DNA of 64,000 nucleotides from Streptomyces luomodiensis (GTDB taxonomy: Bacteria; Actinomycetota; Actinomycetes; Streptomycetales; Streptomycetaceae), in assembly GCF_031679605.1 (NCBI RefSeq), contig NZ_CP117522.1, positions 2,666,001 through 2,730,000 of the forward strand. The letters are read 5' to 3'. The translations under genes were made by a program, and so were the position numbers. This document shows, piece after piece, positions 29,862 through 39,031 of the stretch; within the stretch, counting starts at the first letter, position 1; each line of letters opens with the position of its first letter. Under the pieces are notes generated by a model. That model worked only from the letters and a program-made list of their open reading frames with translations. It searched no databases and was not told where the DNA came from.

Positions 29862-31774
29862 TGCCCATACGACTGGCGGGCCCTCACCATCTGCCGCAGC
29901 ACCTGGTCCAGCACCTGACTGCCCCGCGGCACCATCGACGGCTCATACGTCCACGCATGGCCCACCCACGGGTCGGCGAGATGGTCGTCGGCGACCGGAG
30001 TGAGCCGCAGCAGCGACCGCCACAGCGGATCGAGCACCGGACCGTAGTCCCGCGCGTCCTCACGGTCGGCGACCATCATCAGATGCACGCCCACCGAGGG
30101 CCCCTCGTCCGCCAGATAACGCAGCTGAGTGACGGCCCGGTCGTCGAAGCCGTGCGGGAAGTCATGGACGAGCAGCAGCTGCTCGGCGGTGTCCAGATCG
30201 GGCGGCAACGCGTCCGTGGCACCGCTGCGCATCGCCATCTGCACCAGGTCGACACGCCGGGTCAGCGAGGCGAGCACCGCGGAGACCCCCTGGGCGCCGG
30301 CCGCCGGCGGCTCGCCCAGCGCACCCGACCCCACCAGCGGGGCGAGCGAGCCCGCGGCCGAACCCGCCGGGTCGATCACACACACCGAGAACTCCCCCGC
30401 CGGATAGACGGCCAGCAGCCGCGCGGCGATCGTCACCGCCGTGTCCGCGGCCAGTCGGCGCAGCTCGCCAGGGTCGGCCGGCCCCCCGTCGAACGAGCCC
30501 GAACGCCCGGCGTCGATCCACAGCCCCCGCTCCAGGGGCAGCCGCACCAGCATGGGGATGCGCAGATCGGCGCGTTCCGGGAGGTGCAGCTCGCCCAGGC
30601 GCAGGGCCATCGGCATCTCCATCGGCACCTGGTACGCCTGCCACACCGGGCTGTCCCAGCGGGCGTAGGCGGGCGGCAGCGCCGGCTCCACCACCTCGGC
30701 CTCGGCCGTGAGCTGCGCCAGATCGCGGTCGAAGGCGGCGCGGGCCTGCTCGACGAGGTCGGTGTGCTTGGCGCGCGCCGCGGCGCGGGCGGAGTCGGCC
30801 GCCGGGCCCACCCGGGTGCGCGGATCGGAGAGCACCCGGTCCAGCTCCTGCTCCATCCGGGACTCCGCGAAGTCCACGGCGCTGCGATAGGCCGCGGTGG
30901 TGCGGGCCAGGTCCTCGAACATCCCCCAGACCTGGTTGTAGAGCCGCTCGTCCATGGTCCAGCCGGAGGCGTCGCCCGCGACCGGCCGGGCGGGCTGTCC
31001 GGGCGCGGCGGGCGGCGCGGACGGCGGGGGCGGGGGCGGCGCGGCCGTACGGCGGCCGGGGTGCTGGTAGTTGACGGGCCCTTGGCCGGAGGGCGCGCCC
31101 TGCGGCTGCTGCTGCGGGGTCTGCGGCTGGGCGGGGGCCGGGGCGGCACCGCCGCCCGCGGTGGCCGTGCGCACCCGGCCGTCGTCCTCGGAACGGGGCG
31201 GGGGCTGGGCGACCGAGCGGGCCATGCCCCGCACCACCGCCTCGTTGATCCGCGCCGCGAGTTCGGCGCCCTGCTCGAGCCCCTGGTCCCGCAGCATGGC
31301 CGCGAGCCCGTCCGCGTACCCCTGGCCGACGGCGCGCACCTTCCAGGCACCCTGCCTGCGGTAGAGCTCCAGGGCGGCCACCGCGGACTCCGAGTCCAGG
31401 CCGGTGATGGTGTAGCCGGCGATCTCGGTGCCGTCGAGGCCGGTGACGGCGACGAACGGCGCGGCCGTGGCGCCGAACCGGTCCGGGCCGCCGACACCGG
31501 TCGGCAGCGCGAGCAGCACGGTGACCCGGTGGACGTTCTCGGGCATCGCGTCGAGGTCGACGGCGAGCCGGTGGTCGGCCGCCGCCTGTCTGGGCACCTC
31601 TATCCCGGCCAGCTGGGGCGAGGCGGGGTGCGCGACCCCTTCGGCGCCGTGCACCGTGCCCCGCTCATCGCCGAGGGTGGCCCCGGCCACGATCGGATGG
31701 CCCGCCGAGATCCGGATCTCCAAACGGGTCTGGGGCAGGGGGTGGTTCTGCCCTCGGACCAGCTCGGCCGTCAT
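29858..31774 (-). CDS. TerD-family protein with long linker and FtsK-like C-terminal region
   Basis: 638-residue cytoplasmic protein. Residues about 1-190 are a TerD-type Ca-binding-like domain (LPTGVGGPDRFGATA, GLDGTEIAGYTITGLDSES). Residues about 200-290 are a Pro/Ala/Gln-rich linker. The remainder begins with a helical stretch and then resembles an FtsK/HerA-type ATPase fold: LVHDFPHGFDDRAV ... GPSVGVHLMMVADRED looks like its Walker B and TQRP region, but no Walker A is present. So nucleotide hydrolysis is unlikely. The ATG at 31774 follows GAGGGGAC. It lies between a classical TerD gene and TerC, a Ter-type stress-response cluster. The C-terminal assignment is my inference. Confidence 0.72.
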   Translation of the reverse strand: MTAELVRGQNHPLPQTRLEIRISAGHPIVAGATLGDERGTVHGAEGVAHPASPQLAGIEVPRQAAADHRLAVDLDAMPENVHRVTVLLALPTGVGGPDRFGATAAPFVAVTGLDGTEIAGYTITGLDSESAVAALELYRRQGAWKVRAVGQGYADGLAAMLRDQGLEQGAELAARINEAVVRGMARSVAQPPPRSEDDGRVRTATAGGGAAPAPAQPQTPQQQPQGAPSGQGPVNYQHPGRRTAAPPPPPPSAPPAAPGQPARPVAGDASGWTMDERLYNQVWGMFEDLARTTAAYRSAVDFAESRMEQELDRVLSDPRTRVGPAADSARAAARAKHTDLVEQARAAFDRDLAQLTAEAEVVEPALPPAYARWDSPVWQAYQVPMEMPMALRLGELHLPERADLRIPMLVRLPLERGLWIDAGRSGSFDGGPADPGELRRLAADTAVTIAARLLAVYPAGEFSVCVIDPAGSAAGSLAPLVGSGALGEPPAAGAQGVSAVLASLTRRVDLVQMAMRSGATDALPPDLDTAEQLLLVHDFPHGFDDRAVTQLRYLADEGPSVGVHLMMVADREDARDYGPVLDPLWRSLLRLTPVADDHLADPWVGHAWTYEPSMVPRGSQVLDQVLRQMVRARQSYGH

Positions 31775-31884
31775 GGCTTGCGTCCCCTCGTTGTGTTCCG
31801 CGGTGTGCCGTGGATCCGCATGCGTGCGGCTGGTACGGCGAGCGCGCGGGCCCACCGGGACACACGCGCTCGCCGAACGGCGGA

Positions 31885-32463
31885 TTACAGATGCGGCAGG
31901 ATATGCGGCATCAGGTCCTGGAAGGTGCGTCCGTTGGCCGGCTCGCCGATCGCCCTCATCTGCCAGGCGCTGCCCGCCCGCTGGACGGTGGCCATGATCT
32001 GGGCGGTGTACTGCCCGCCGCCGGTGAGGGTGTAGCGGGCGAGCTCCTGGCCATTGGTCTCGTCCACCAGCCGGCAGAACGCGTTCTGCACCTCGGCGAA
32101 GGTCTGGCCGGTGAAGGAGTTCACCGTGAAGACGATCTTGTCGATGTGGACCGGCACCCGCTGCAGGTCGACCAGGATCGCCTCGTCGTCGCCGCCCTGC
32201 CCGGCGCCGCCGACGAGGTTGTCACCGGTGTGGCGGACCGAGCCGTCGTCGCTGACCAGGTGGCGGAAGAAGACGACATCGGTCGGCTGCTTGTCGGCGA
32301 AGAGGACCGCCGACGCGTCGAGGTCGATCTCCCGCGTACGGGAGCCGAACAGCCCGCGGCGGGGCGCCGCCTGCCAGCCCAGCCCCATCCGCACCGCGGT
32401 CAGGGTGCCCCCGTCGGCCTTCTGCAGGCTGATGGCCTGTCCCTTGGACATGTTGACCGTCAC
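31885..32463 (-). CDS. TerD-family protein
   Basis: 192-residue single-domain TerD protein (MTVNMSKGQAISLQKADGG). Conserved acidic stretches DLDASAVLFADKQ and DDEAILVDLQRVP correspond to the family's Ca2+-binding loops, and TVNSFTGQTFAEV is typical. TerD domains are linked to tellurite resistance and, in Streptomyces, to calcium-dependent differentiation. GTG at 32463 starts the conserved sequence; the internal ATG four codons on is possible. The next TerD-type gene follows after 110 bases. Confidence 0.92.
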   Translation of the reverse strand: MTVNMSKGQAISLQKADGGTLTAVRMGLGWQAAPRRGLFGSRTREIDLDASAVLFADKQPTDVVFFRHLVSDDGSVRHTGDNLVGGAGQGGDDEAILVDLQRVPVHIDKIVFTVNSFTGQTFAEVQNAFCRLVDETNGQELARYTLTGGGQYTAQIMATVQRAGSAWQMRAIGEPANGRTFQDLMPHILPHL

Positions 32464-32726
32464 GCGCTGTCCCTACTCTCGTCTCTCGATTCCCCGTGGC
32501 CGCCGCGGGAGTGCGGCCGTGGCCGCGCCGTGTGCACGGCCCTGTCGAAAACCCTATGCACTGCGACCAGGACTCCGGCCGGACGAGCGGGCTTTTGTGT
32601 CGGTCTTGCAACACAGCGGAGCAGGTGCGGGTTCGCGGCACGGCAGAGCAGGGGTACGGCCTTGCGCAGGGATGCGGCGTTACGGCACGGCAGGGCAGCC
32701 GGGCCGTCCTGTGGCACGGAGAGGGG

Positions 32727-32755
32727 CGGGCGCCCCGGCGGGTCCGGGGCGCCCG
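32727..32755 (-). terminator. Terminator after uvrB
   Basis: A perfect 12-bp stem, CGGGCGCCCCGG (32727-32738) with 32744-32755, and a 5-base loop begin 4 bases after the uvrB stop on the minus strand. The remaining ~260 bases up to the TerD start hold no gene that I can support; they carry a TAGGGT-type minus-strand -10-like hexamer without a clear -35. Confidence 0.8.
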
Positions 32756-32759
32756 GCCG

Positions 32760-34898
32760 TCAGGAGACCCCGGCCTCCCGCATCTGCCGCAGCTCCTTCT
32801 TCAACTCCGCCACCTCGTCGCGCAGTCGGGCCGCCACCTCGAACTGGAGCTCCGCCGCCGCGGCCCGCATGCGGTCGGTCATCTCCTCGATCTGCTCGGC
32901 GAGTTCGGCCGCGGGCCGGTCGGTCAGCACCGGCTCCTTGGCCTTGCCCTTGGCGCCCTTGCCGCCCTTGGCCGCCTTTCCGCCCGCCGCCCCCTCGGGG
33001 GTCTTGGCGCCCTTGCCGTCCTTCGTCTTGCGGTAGCCGGTGCCGAGCAGCTCCTCGGTGTCGACGTCCTCGCGAGCGATCTGCGCCACGATGTCGTTGA
33101 TCTTCTTGCGCAGCGGCTGCGGATCGATCTTGTTGGCCTTGTTGTACGCGATCTGCTTCTCGCGGCGCCGGTTGGTCTCCTCGATGGCCTTCTCCATCGC
33201 CGGGGTGACCTTGTCGGCGTACATATGCACCTGGCCCGACACGTTACGGGCGGCCCGGCCGATGGTCTGGATCAGCGAGGTGCCCGAGCGCAGGAAGCCC
33301 TCCTTGTCCGCGTCGAGGATGGCGACCAGCGAGACCTCCGGAAGGTCGAGGCCCTCGCGCAGCAGGTTGATCCCCACCAGCACGTCGAACTCGCCGGCGC
33401 GCAGCTCGCGCAGCAGCTCGACCCGGCGCAGGGTGTCCACATCGCTGTGCAGATAGCGCACCTGGATGCCGAGCTCCAGCATGTAGTCGGTGAGGTCCTC
33501 GGCCATCTTCTTGGTGAGGGTGGTGACCAGCACGCGCTCGTCCTTCTCGGTACGCGTGCGGATCTCGTGGATGAGATCGTCGATCTGGCCCTCGGTCGGC
33601 TTGACGACGACCTCGGGGTCGACCAGACCGGTCGGGCGGATGATCTGCTCCACGAAGCCGTCGCCCCGGGAGAGCTCGTACGGGCCGGGGGTCGCAGAGA
33701 GGTAGACGGTCTGGTCGACGCGCTCCAGGAACTCCTCCCACTTCAGCGGGCGGTTGTCGAGCGCGGAGGGCAGCCGGAAACCGTGCTCGATCAGGGTCCG
33801 CTTACGGGAGGCGTCGCCCTCGTACATCGCGCCGATCTGCGGCACCGTGACATGCGACTCGTCGATGACCAGGAGGAAGTCCTCCGGGAAGTAGTCCAGC
33901 AGGGTGTGCGGCGGGGAGCCGGGCTCACGGCCGTCGATGTGCAGCGAGTAGTTCTCGATACCCGAGCAGGTGCCGATCTGCCGCATCATCTCGATGTCGT
34001 AGGTGGTGCGCATCCGCAGCCGCTGGGCCTCCAGCAGCTTGCCCTGCTTCTCCAGCCGGGCCAGGGTCTGCGTGAGCTCGGCCTCGATCCCGGCGATGGC
34101 CTTCTCCATGCGCTCGGGCCCGGCCACATAGTGGCTGGCCGGGAAGACATAGAGCTCCTGGTCGTCGCTGAGCACCTCGCCGGTGAGCGGGTGGAGCGTG
34201 GAGAGCGCCTCGATCTCGTCGCCGAACATCTCGATGCGGACCGCGAGCTCCTCGTAGACCGGGAAGATCTCGACGGTGTCGCCGCGGACCCGGAAGGTGC
34301 CCCGGGTGAACGCCATGTCGTTGCGGGTGTACTGGATGTCGACGAAGCGGCGCAGCAGCTGATCGCGGTCGATCTCCTCGCCGACCTTGAGCGGCACCAT
34401 GCGGTCCACGTACTCCTGCGGCGTGCCGAGGCCGTAGATGCAGGAGACGGATGCCACCACGACCACGTCACGCCGGGTGAGCAGCGAATTCGTCGCCGAG
34501 TGGCGCAGCCGCTCCACCTCTTCGTTGATCGAGGAGTCCTTCTCGATGTAGGTGTCCGACTGCGGGACGTACGCCTCGGGCTGGTAGTAGTCGTAGTACG
34601 AGACGAAGTACTCGACCGCGTTGTTCGGCAGCAGCTCGCGGAACTCGTTGGCCAGCTGGGCGGCCAGCGTCTTGTTCGGAGCCATGACCAGCGTGGGCCG
34701 CTGAAGCTTCTCGATCATCCACGCGGTGGTGGCGGACTTGCCGGTGCCGGTCGCGCCGAGCAGGACGACGTCCTTCTCGCCCGCGCGGACGCGCCGGTCG
34801 AGGTCGGCGATGGCCGTGGGCTGGTCACCGCTGGGCTGATAGGGGCTGACGACCTCGAAGGGCGCCACCTTGCGTTCGAGCTGAGTTACGGGCCGCAT
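32760..34898 (-). CDS. uvrB: Excinuclease ABC subunit B
   Basis: Central DNA helicase-like subunit of nucleotide excision repair. It has 712 residues from ATG at 34898 ([11 protein letters not shown]). Walker [11 protein letters not shown], the beta-hairpin [27 protein letters not shown], and motif [11 protein letters not shown] are intact, as is the C-terminal UVR coiled-coil ([15 protein letters not shown]). Between helicase and UVR domain there is a Lys/Gly/Ala-rich linker of about 30 residues ([17 protein letters not shown]). The ribosome site is weak (GGGTGAC). It is not in an operon with uvrA or uvrC. Confidence 0.97.
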   Translation of the reverse strand: MRPVTQLERKVAPFEVVSPYQPSGDQPTAIADLDRRVRAGEKDVVLLGATGTGKSATTAWMIEKLQRPTLVMAPNKTLAAQLANEFRELLPNNAVEYFVSYYDYYQPEAYVPQSDTYIEKDSSINEEVERLRHSATNSLLTRRDVVVVASVSCIYGLGTPQEYVDRMVPLKVGEEIDRDQLLRRFVDIQYTRNDMAFTRGTFRVRGDTVEIFPVYEELAVRIEMFGDEIEALSTLHPLTGEVLSDDQELYVFPASHYVAGPERMEKAIAGIEAELTQTLARLEKQGKLLEAQRLRMRTTYDIEMMRQIGTCSGIENYSLHIDGREPGSPPHTLLDYFPEDFLLVIDESHVTVPQIGAMYEGDASRKRTLIEHGFRLPSALDNRPLKWEEFLERVDQTVYLSATPGPYELSRGDGFVEQIIRPTGLVDPEVVVKPTEGQIDDLIHEIRTRTEKDERVLVTTLTKKMAEDLTDYMLELGIQVRYLHSDVDTLRRVELLRELRAGEFDVLVGINLLREGLDLPEVSLVAILDADKEGFLRSGTSLIQTIGRAARNVSGQVHMYADKVTPAMEKAIEETNRRREKQIAYNKANKIDPQPLRKKINDIVAQIAREDVDTEELLGTGYRKTKDGKGAKTPEGAAGGKAAKGGKGAKGKAKEPVLTDRPAAELAEQIEEMTDRMRAAAAELQFEVAARLRDEVAELKKELRQMREAGVS

Positions 34899-35111
34899 GT
34901 CACCCACGGTACGACTCGCCACTGACAACGGCGGGCGTTCCGCCGCGCCGCCCGCTGCCCGGCGCTCGTCCGGATTGGCATGATCACGCGGGCGATGCCG
35001 CCCGCCACGCGAATTTTCCGTCCATCCGATACCTATCCCCCGCTACCGCGCATCTGGGACCCTCTGCCCGTCCATGAGTCAGACGCACGTCAGACGATGC
35101 GAGGAGTCCGT

Positions 35112-35990
35112 ATGCAGATCCGCCCGGCCGCCGCGTTAACCGGCGCGCTCATCGGGATGTCCGCGCTCTTCCTCCCCACGGCCGCGGCCCAGGCCACCGG
35201 CCATCCGCACCACCACACGGTCACCGTGGCCCACCGGGGGGCCTCCGGGTACGCCCCCGAGAACACCCTGGCCGCCGTCGACGCCGCCGACGACCTGGGC
35301 ATCGACTGGGTGGAGAACGACGTCCAGCGCACCAAGGACGGCGAGCTGATCGTGATGCACGACACCACGCTGAGCCGGACCACCAACGCCGAGGAGGTCT
35401 TCCCGGACCGCGCCCCCTGGAACATCTCCGACTTCACCCTCGACGAGATCGAGAAGCTGGACGCCGGAAGCTGGTTCGGCCCGGAGTTCCAGGGCGAGGC
35501 GGTGCCCACCCTGGAGGAGTACATGGACCGGGTTTCGGACAACCACCAAAAGCTCCTCCTGGAGCTCAAGTCCCCCGAGCTCTATCCCGGGATCGAACGC
35601 CAGACGCTGCGGGAGCTGCGCAGAGAGGGCTGGCTGGACCACCGGCACAAGCGGCGGCTGATCGTCCAGAGCTTCGACGCCGCGTCCATGCGGACGGTCC
35701 ACCGGCTGCGGCCGGACGTCAAGACCGGCTTCCTGGGCACCCCGGCCGTCGCCGACCTTCCGGAGTACGCCGAGTTCTCCGACCAGATCAACCCCAGCTA
35801 CAAGACCATCAACGCCGACTACGTGGCCGCGGTGCAGGCCGTGAAGGGGGCACACGGCAAGCCGCTGGAGGTCTACACCTGGACCGTCAACGACGGCCCG
35901 TCGGCGGTCTCGGTCGCGGGCATGGGCGTGGACGGCATCATCACCAACAAGCCCGATGTGGTCCGGGACGCCCTCGACGACGCTTCGTGA
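35112..35990 (+). CDS. Secreted glycerophosphodiester phosphodiesterase
   Basis: 292-residue TIM-barrel phosphodiesterase that hydrolyses glycerophosphodiesters to glycerol 3-phosphate and an alcohol. A signal peptide (MQIRPAAALTGALIGMSALF, cleavage near AQATG) makes it extracellular. Catalytic elements are VAHRGASGYAPENT (HRG and downstream E), WVENDVQRTKDG and VMHDTTLSRTT. The GAGGAG six bases before ATG 35112 fixes the start; upstream in-frame codons are ignored. It probably scavenges phosphate or glycerol from lipids or teichoic acids. It stands alone and ends at a clear terminator. Confidence 0.92.
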   Translation: MQIRPAAALTGALIGMSALFLPTAAAQATGHPHHHTVTVAHRGASGYAPENTLAAVDAADDLGIDWVENDVQRTKDGELIVMHDTTLSRTTNAEEVFPDRAPWNISDFTLDEIEKLDAGSWFGPEFQGEAVPTLEEYMDRVSDNHQKLLLELKSPELYPGIERQTLRELRREGWLDHRHKRRLIVQSFDAASMRTVHRLRPDVKTGFLGTPAVADLPEYAEFSDQINPSYKTINADYVAAVQAVKGAHGKPLEVYTWTVNDGPSAVSVAGMGVDGIITNKPDVVRDALDDAS

Positions 35991-36011
35991 CCCACCGCTC
36001 CTCGAAACGAG

Positions 36012-36043
36012 GCGCCCCGTCGGCCGAGCGGCCGGCGGGGCGC
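36012..36043 (+). terminator. Terminator after the glycerophosphodiesterase gene
   Basis: A 14-bp stem with one T.G pair, GCGCCCCGTCGGCC (36012-36025) with 36030-36043, has a 4-base loop and lies 22 bases after the stop. Confidence 0.78.
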
Positions 36044-36071
36044 TGTCGGTGGTGGGTTCTACGCTGAACGC

Positions 36072-36707
36072 GTGACCATCGCACAGCGGCAGACACGGCG
36101 GGACCCGCGGGAGCGACCCGAGCGGGCGGACGCGCGCGCCTGGGCCTGGGCCGTGCCGGCCACGCCCATCGGCCCACTGCTGCTCGCGGCCACCGACGAG
36201 GGGCTGGCCCAGGTGGTCTTCCACGCGACGGAGAAGACGGCGGCCGAGGCCGTGGCCAGGCTCACGCGCCGCCTCGGCGCCGGGCCCACGGCCGGGCCGT
36301 CCGCGTCCTCCGCCGCCGCGGCCGCCCGGCCGGCGCCTCGGTGCGCCGAGCATCTCGCCGCGGCGATACGGCAGGTGGAGAGCTATTTCGCCGGCGAGAC
36401 CACGGCGTTCACCCTCCCCCTGGACTGGTCGCTGATCACCGGCTTCAACCGCCGGGTGCTGCGCGAGCTGGCCGCCCATGTCCCCTATGGCACGGTCGTC
36501 GGCTACCAGGACCTCGCCGACCGGGTGGGCGAGCCGGGCGCCGCCCGCGCCGTCGGCGTGGCCATGGGGAGCAATCCGCTGCCGGTCGTGGTCCCCTGCC
36601 ACCGGGTCGTGGAAAGCGGCGGCGGCATCGGCGGCTTCGGCGGGGGGCTGGAGACCAAGCGCGCCCTGCTGGCGCTGGAAGGCGTTCTTCCGCAGCCGCT
36701 CTTCTGA
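36072..36707 (+). CDS. ogt: Methylated-DNA--protein-cysteine methyltransferase
   Basis: Suicide repair protein that removes alkyl groups from O6 of guanine onto its own cysteine. It has 211 residues, with an N-terminal ribonuclease-like domain and a C-terminal DNA-binding domain. The acceptor is C176 in VVPCHRVV, preceded by the HTH/arginine-finger region PYGTVVGYQDLADRVG and followed by the asparagine-hinge equivalent. An Ala/Pro-rich loop (about 70-90) lengthens the N-terminal domain. The GTG at 36072 lacks a strong ribosome site, so the start is less certain. It adds to the repair genes in this region. Confidence 0.9.
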   Translation: MTIAQRQTRRDPRERPERADARAWAWAVPATPIGPLLLAATDEGLAQVVFHATEKTAAEAVARLTRRLGAGPTAGPSASSAAAAARPAPRCAEHLAAAIRQVESYFAGETTAFTLPLDWSLITGFNRRVLRELAAHVPYGTVVGYQDLADRVGEPGAARAVGVAMGSNPLPVVVPCHRVVESGGGIGGFGGGLETKRALLALEGVLPQPLF

Positions 36708-36709
36708 AT

Positions 36710-36732
36710 CGTCCGGCCACCGGCCGGGACGG
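36710..36732 (+). terminator. Weak hairpin after the alkyltransferase gene
   Basis: CGTCCGGCC and GGCCGGGACG can form an imperfect stem with a 3-base loop and one bulge just after the stop, followed by AT-richer GAAATATCTTG. It is plausible as a terminator but not strong. Confidence 0.35.
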
Positions 36733-36763
36733 AAATATCTTGTTCCGGAATTCCTCGGCCGTC

Positions 36764-36792
36764 TTGTGGCGCTTGCCTTTCGCCCTTATCTT
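36764..36792 (+). promoter_or_regulatory. Candidate promoter of the DUF4360 gene pair
   Basis: TTGTGG (36764-36769) and TATCTT (36787-36792) are separated by 17 bases, about 110 bases upstream of the first DUF4360 start. The region is AT-richer than its surroundings. Confidence 0.45.
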
Positions 36793-36901
36793 AACAGCGG
36801 CCTTCCTGCCCTTCGCGCACTTTCCGCTCTTCGCAGTCCTTCCCGCTCCTGGGAAATTCACGGCTCAACTACGTCCCCACAGATGATCGAATTGGAGAGC
36901 C

Positions 36902-37555
36902 ATGTCCGGTGTTCTGCTCGCGGGCGGCGCGGTCGCGGCGTTATTCGCCTCCGCCCTTTCCGCCCAGGGGGTTTCCCCGGCCCCCGATGCGCCGTCGGAA
37001 AAGATCCAGATAAGCGTCAGGACGGTGAACGGTTCGGGTTGTCCCCAGGGCACCGCCGCCGTGGCCGTGGCCGCTGACAACACGGCCTTCACCGTGACCT
37101 ACAGCGACTATCTCGCCCAGGTCGGCCCCGACTCGGCCCCCACCGACATCCGCAAGAACTGCCAGCTCAACCTGGGTGTGCACGTACCGCAGGGATTCAC
37201 CTACGCCATCGCCCAGGTCGACTACCGGGGCTATGGCCACCTCGAAAAGGGCGCCCAGGGCACCGAGAAGGCGAGCTACTACTTCCAGGGCTCGGCGGAC
37301 ACCGCGTCACGGACCCATGACTTCAGCGGTCCGTACGACGACAACTGGCAGACCACCGACAGCACCGACTACAGCGCCCTGGTGTGGGCCCCCTGCGGCC
37401 AGGACCGGAACGTCAACATCAACACCGAGCTGCGGGTCAGCGCCGGCACCTCCCCCACGGGCAGCACCAGCTTCATGGCCATGGACTCGACGGACGGCGG
37501 GGTCAACACCATTTACCACCTCGCCTGGAAGGAATGTTCCTCCTCCGTCCAGTAA
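36902..37555 (+). CDS. Secreted DUF4360 protein (first copy)
   Basis: 217-residue protein of unknown function. The N-terminus MSGVLLAGGAVAALFASALS is a hydrophobic signal-like segment with no basic residue in front, unusual for a Sec signal. The mature part has the DUF4360 marks VNGSGCPQGTAAVAV, TVTYSDYLAQVG, RKNCQLNL and FTYAIAQVDYRG; its cysteines (GSGC, KNC, APC, KEC) suggest two disulfides. ATG 36902 follows GGAGAG. A close paralogue begins 51 bases downstream. DUF4360 proteins are exported and common in actinomycetes and fungi; the role is not known. Confidence 0.85.
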   Translation: MSGVLLAGGAVAALFASALSAQGVSPAPDAPSEKIQISVRTVNGSGCPQGTAAVAVAADNTAFTVTYSDYLAQVGPDSAPTDIRKNCQLNLGVHVPQGFTYAIAQVDYRGYGHLEKGAQGTEKASYYFQGSADTASRTHDFSGPYDDNWQTTDSTDYSALVWAPCGQDRNVNINTELRVSAGTSPTGSTSFMAMDSTDGGVNTIYHLAWKECSSSVQ

Positions 37556-37606
37556 CACGGTAAATCCACCATCGCACCCAGAACCTCGAACATCGAATGG
37601 AGAATC

Positions 37607-38269
37607 ATGTCCGGTGTTCTCTACGCAGGCGGCATGGTCGCGGCGTTATTCGCCTCGACGCTTACTTCCCAGGCATATGCACAACCGCCGTTCGACACCG
37701 TGCCACCCGACAAGATCGTGATTACGGTCGCGACCGTCAACGGATCGGGCTGTCCGGCGGGCACCGCGGCGGTCGCCGTTTCCCCCGACAACACGGCCTT
37801 CACCGTGACCTACAGCGACTATCTCGCCCAGGTGGGCAAGGGGTCCACGCCGACGGACTTCAGAAAGAACTGTCAGCTGAGTCTGGTCACGCATGTGCCG
37901 CAGGGCTTTTCCTACGCCATCGCCAGTGTCGACTACCGTGGTTTCGCCCATCTGGAAGATGGCGCGTCCGCCACCCAGAAAGCGTCGTACTACTTCCAGG
38001 GCCAGTCGCAGACCTCGTCCAACTCGCACGACTTCACCGGCGTCTACGACGACAACTGGCAGACCACCGACGTCTCGGACATCGCTACCGTGGTGTGGTC
38101 GCCCTGCGGTGAACTCCGCAACTTCAACATCAACACCGAACTGCGGGTCAACGCCGGAAGCTCCGACACCACCAACACGACGAGCTTCATCACCATGGAC
38201 TCGACGGACGGCGATGTGAGCACCACCTACCACTTCGCCTGGAAGGAATGCCCGCCGGCCCAGGGGTGA
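37607..38269 (+). CDS. Secreted DUF4360 protein (second copy)
   Basis: 220-residue paralogue of the preceding gene, with most of the mature region the same or similar (VNGSGCPAGTAAVAV, TVTYSDYLAQVG, RKNCQLSL, DDNWQTTD). The signal-like start MSGVLYAGGMVAALFAS again lacks basic residues and ends with an AYA site suited to signal peptidase I. The two genes share even their 5' coding sequence (ATGTCCGGTGTTCT), so they arose by tandem duplication. They are probably transcribed together. The function is unknown. Confidence 0.85.
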   Translation: MSGVLYAGGMVAALFASTLTSQAYAQPPFDTVPPDKIVITVATVNGSGCPAGTAAVAVSPDNTAFTVTYSDYLAQVGKGSTPTDFRKNCQLSLVTHVPQGFSYAIASVDYRGFAHLEDGASATQKASYYFQGQSQTSSNSHDFTGVYDDNWQTTDVSDIATVVWSPCGELRNFNINTELRVNAGSSDTTNTTSFITMDSTDGDVSTTYHFAWKECPPAQG

Positions 38270-38305
38270 CCTCCTGCCCCCGCGCACCGCCCCGGGGCGT
38301 CCCCC

Positions 38306-38953
38306 CTACGGCTCCGGGCGGTGCCAGGCCGGATGCCGGGGGTCGTCCACCCGCACCACCACATCCGCCGCCTCACCGGGTCCCACCTCGTCCTCGTAGC
38401 GGGCGAAGGCCGGCAGGGTCCAGTGGTCGTCCTCCTCGGTGCGGCGGGCGAGGGCGGCCGGCGACAGCCGCAGATGCACCGACAGATCGAACGGGAACCA
38501 GTGCCCCAGCAGCAGCGCACCGTGCAGCAACAGCACCCCGCCCCGGGGCAGTTCGGCATACGGGCTGCGGGTGGCCCGGTCGGTCACCGGATCCCACAGG
38601 TCGGGCAGCACCCGCCCGGTGCCGCCCGGCCCCGGCTCCAGCGGGGTGAAGACCTCCCGCCACAGGGCGCCGGTGTCCAGCCAGCGGTCGTAGTAGGCGT
38701 CGGGGTCGCGCTTCCCGTACTCGAAGCGCAGCGAAGCGGGCCGCCAGAACCCCGCCGACGCGACCATCAGCACCGGACGCCCCCGGACCCGCAGCGCCTC
38801 CGACAGGCCCCGCGCCAGCTCGGCGGTGGGCGCCGCCGGGGCACCGTCGACGGCCACCCTCAGCCAGGGGCTGCCGTCCGCCGCCGTCAGTCCGGCGATG
38901 CGGTCGGCGGTCGCGTCGGTCAGCCGTTCCCAAGTGATCGCTTCGAGCCGCAC
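38306..38953 (-). CDS. Uridine-kinase-like protein lacking the P-loop lysine
   Basis: 215-residue protein with the layout of the uridine kinase-like family: an N-terminal WLRVAVDGAP strand-loop, then FWRPASLRFEYGKRDPDAYYDRWLD and PRGGVLLLHGALLL. The Walker A of relatives (about GxxGAGKT) is here GAPAAPTAEL, with neither Gly-Lys-Thr nor any lysine nearby, so phosphoryl transfer by the normal route is doubtful. GTG at 38953 is the likely start, with a weak GGGGG site; an ATG ten codons upstream is the alternative. It diverges from the DUF1697 gene. The function is unknown. Confidence 0.72.
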   Translation of the reverse strand: MRLEAITWERLTDATADRIAGLTAADGSPWLRVAVDGAPAAPTAELARGLSEALRVRGRPVLMVASAGFWRPASLRFEYGKRDPDAYYDRWLDTGALWREVFTPLEPGPGGTGRVLPDLWDPVTDRATRSPYAELPRGGVLLLHGALLLGHWFPFDLSVHLRLSPAALARRTEEDDHWTLPAFARYEDEVGPGEAADVVVRVDDPRHPAWHRPEP

Positions 38954-39031
38954 GCCCCCATCATGCCGTGGCCCCCACGGCATGGGCCGCGGGGCCCGGC
39001 TCAGCGGCCCGGGGCAGGTTACGCTCCGGCC

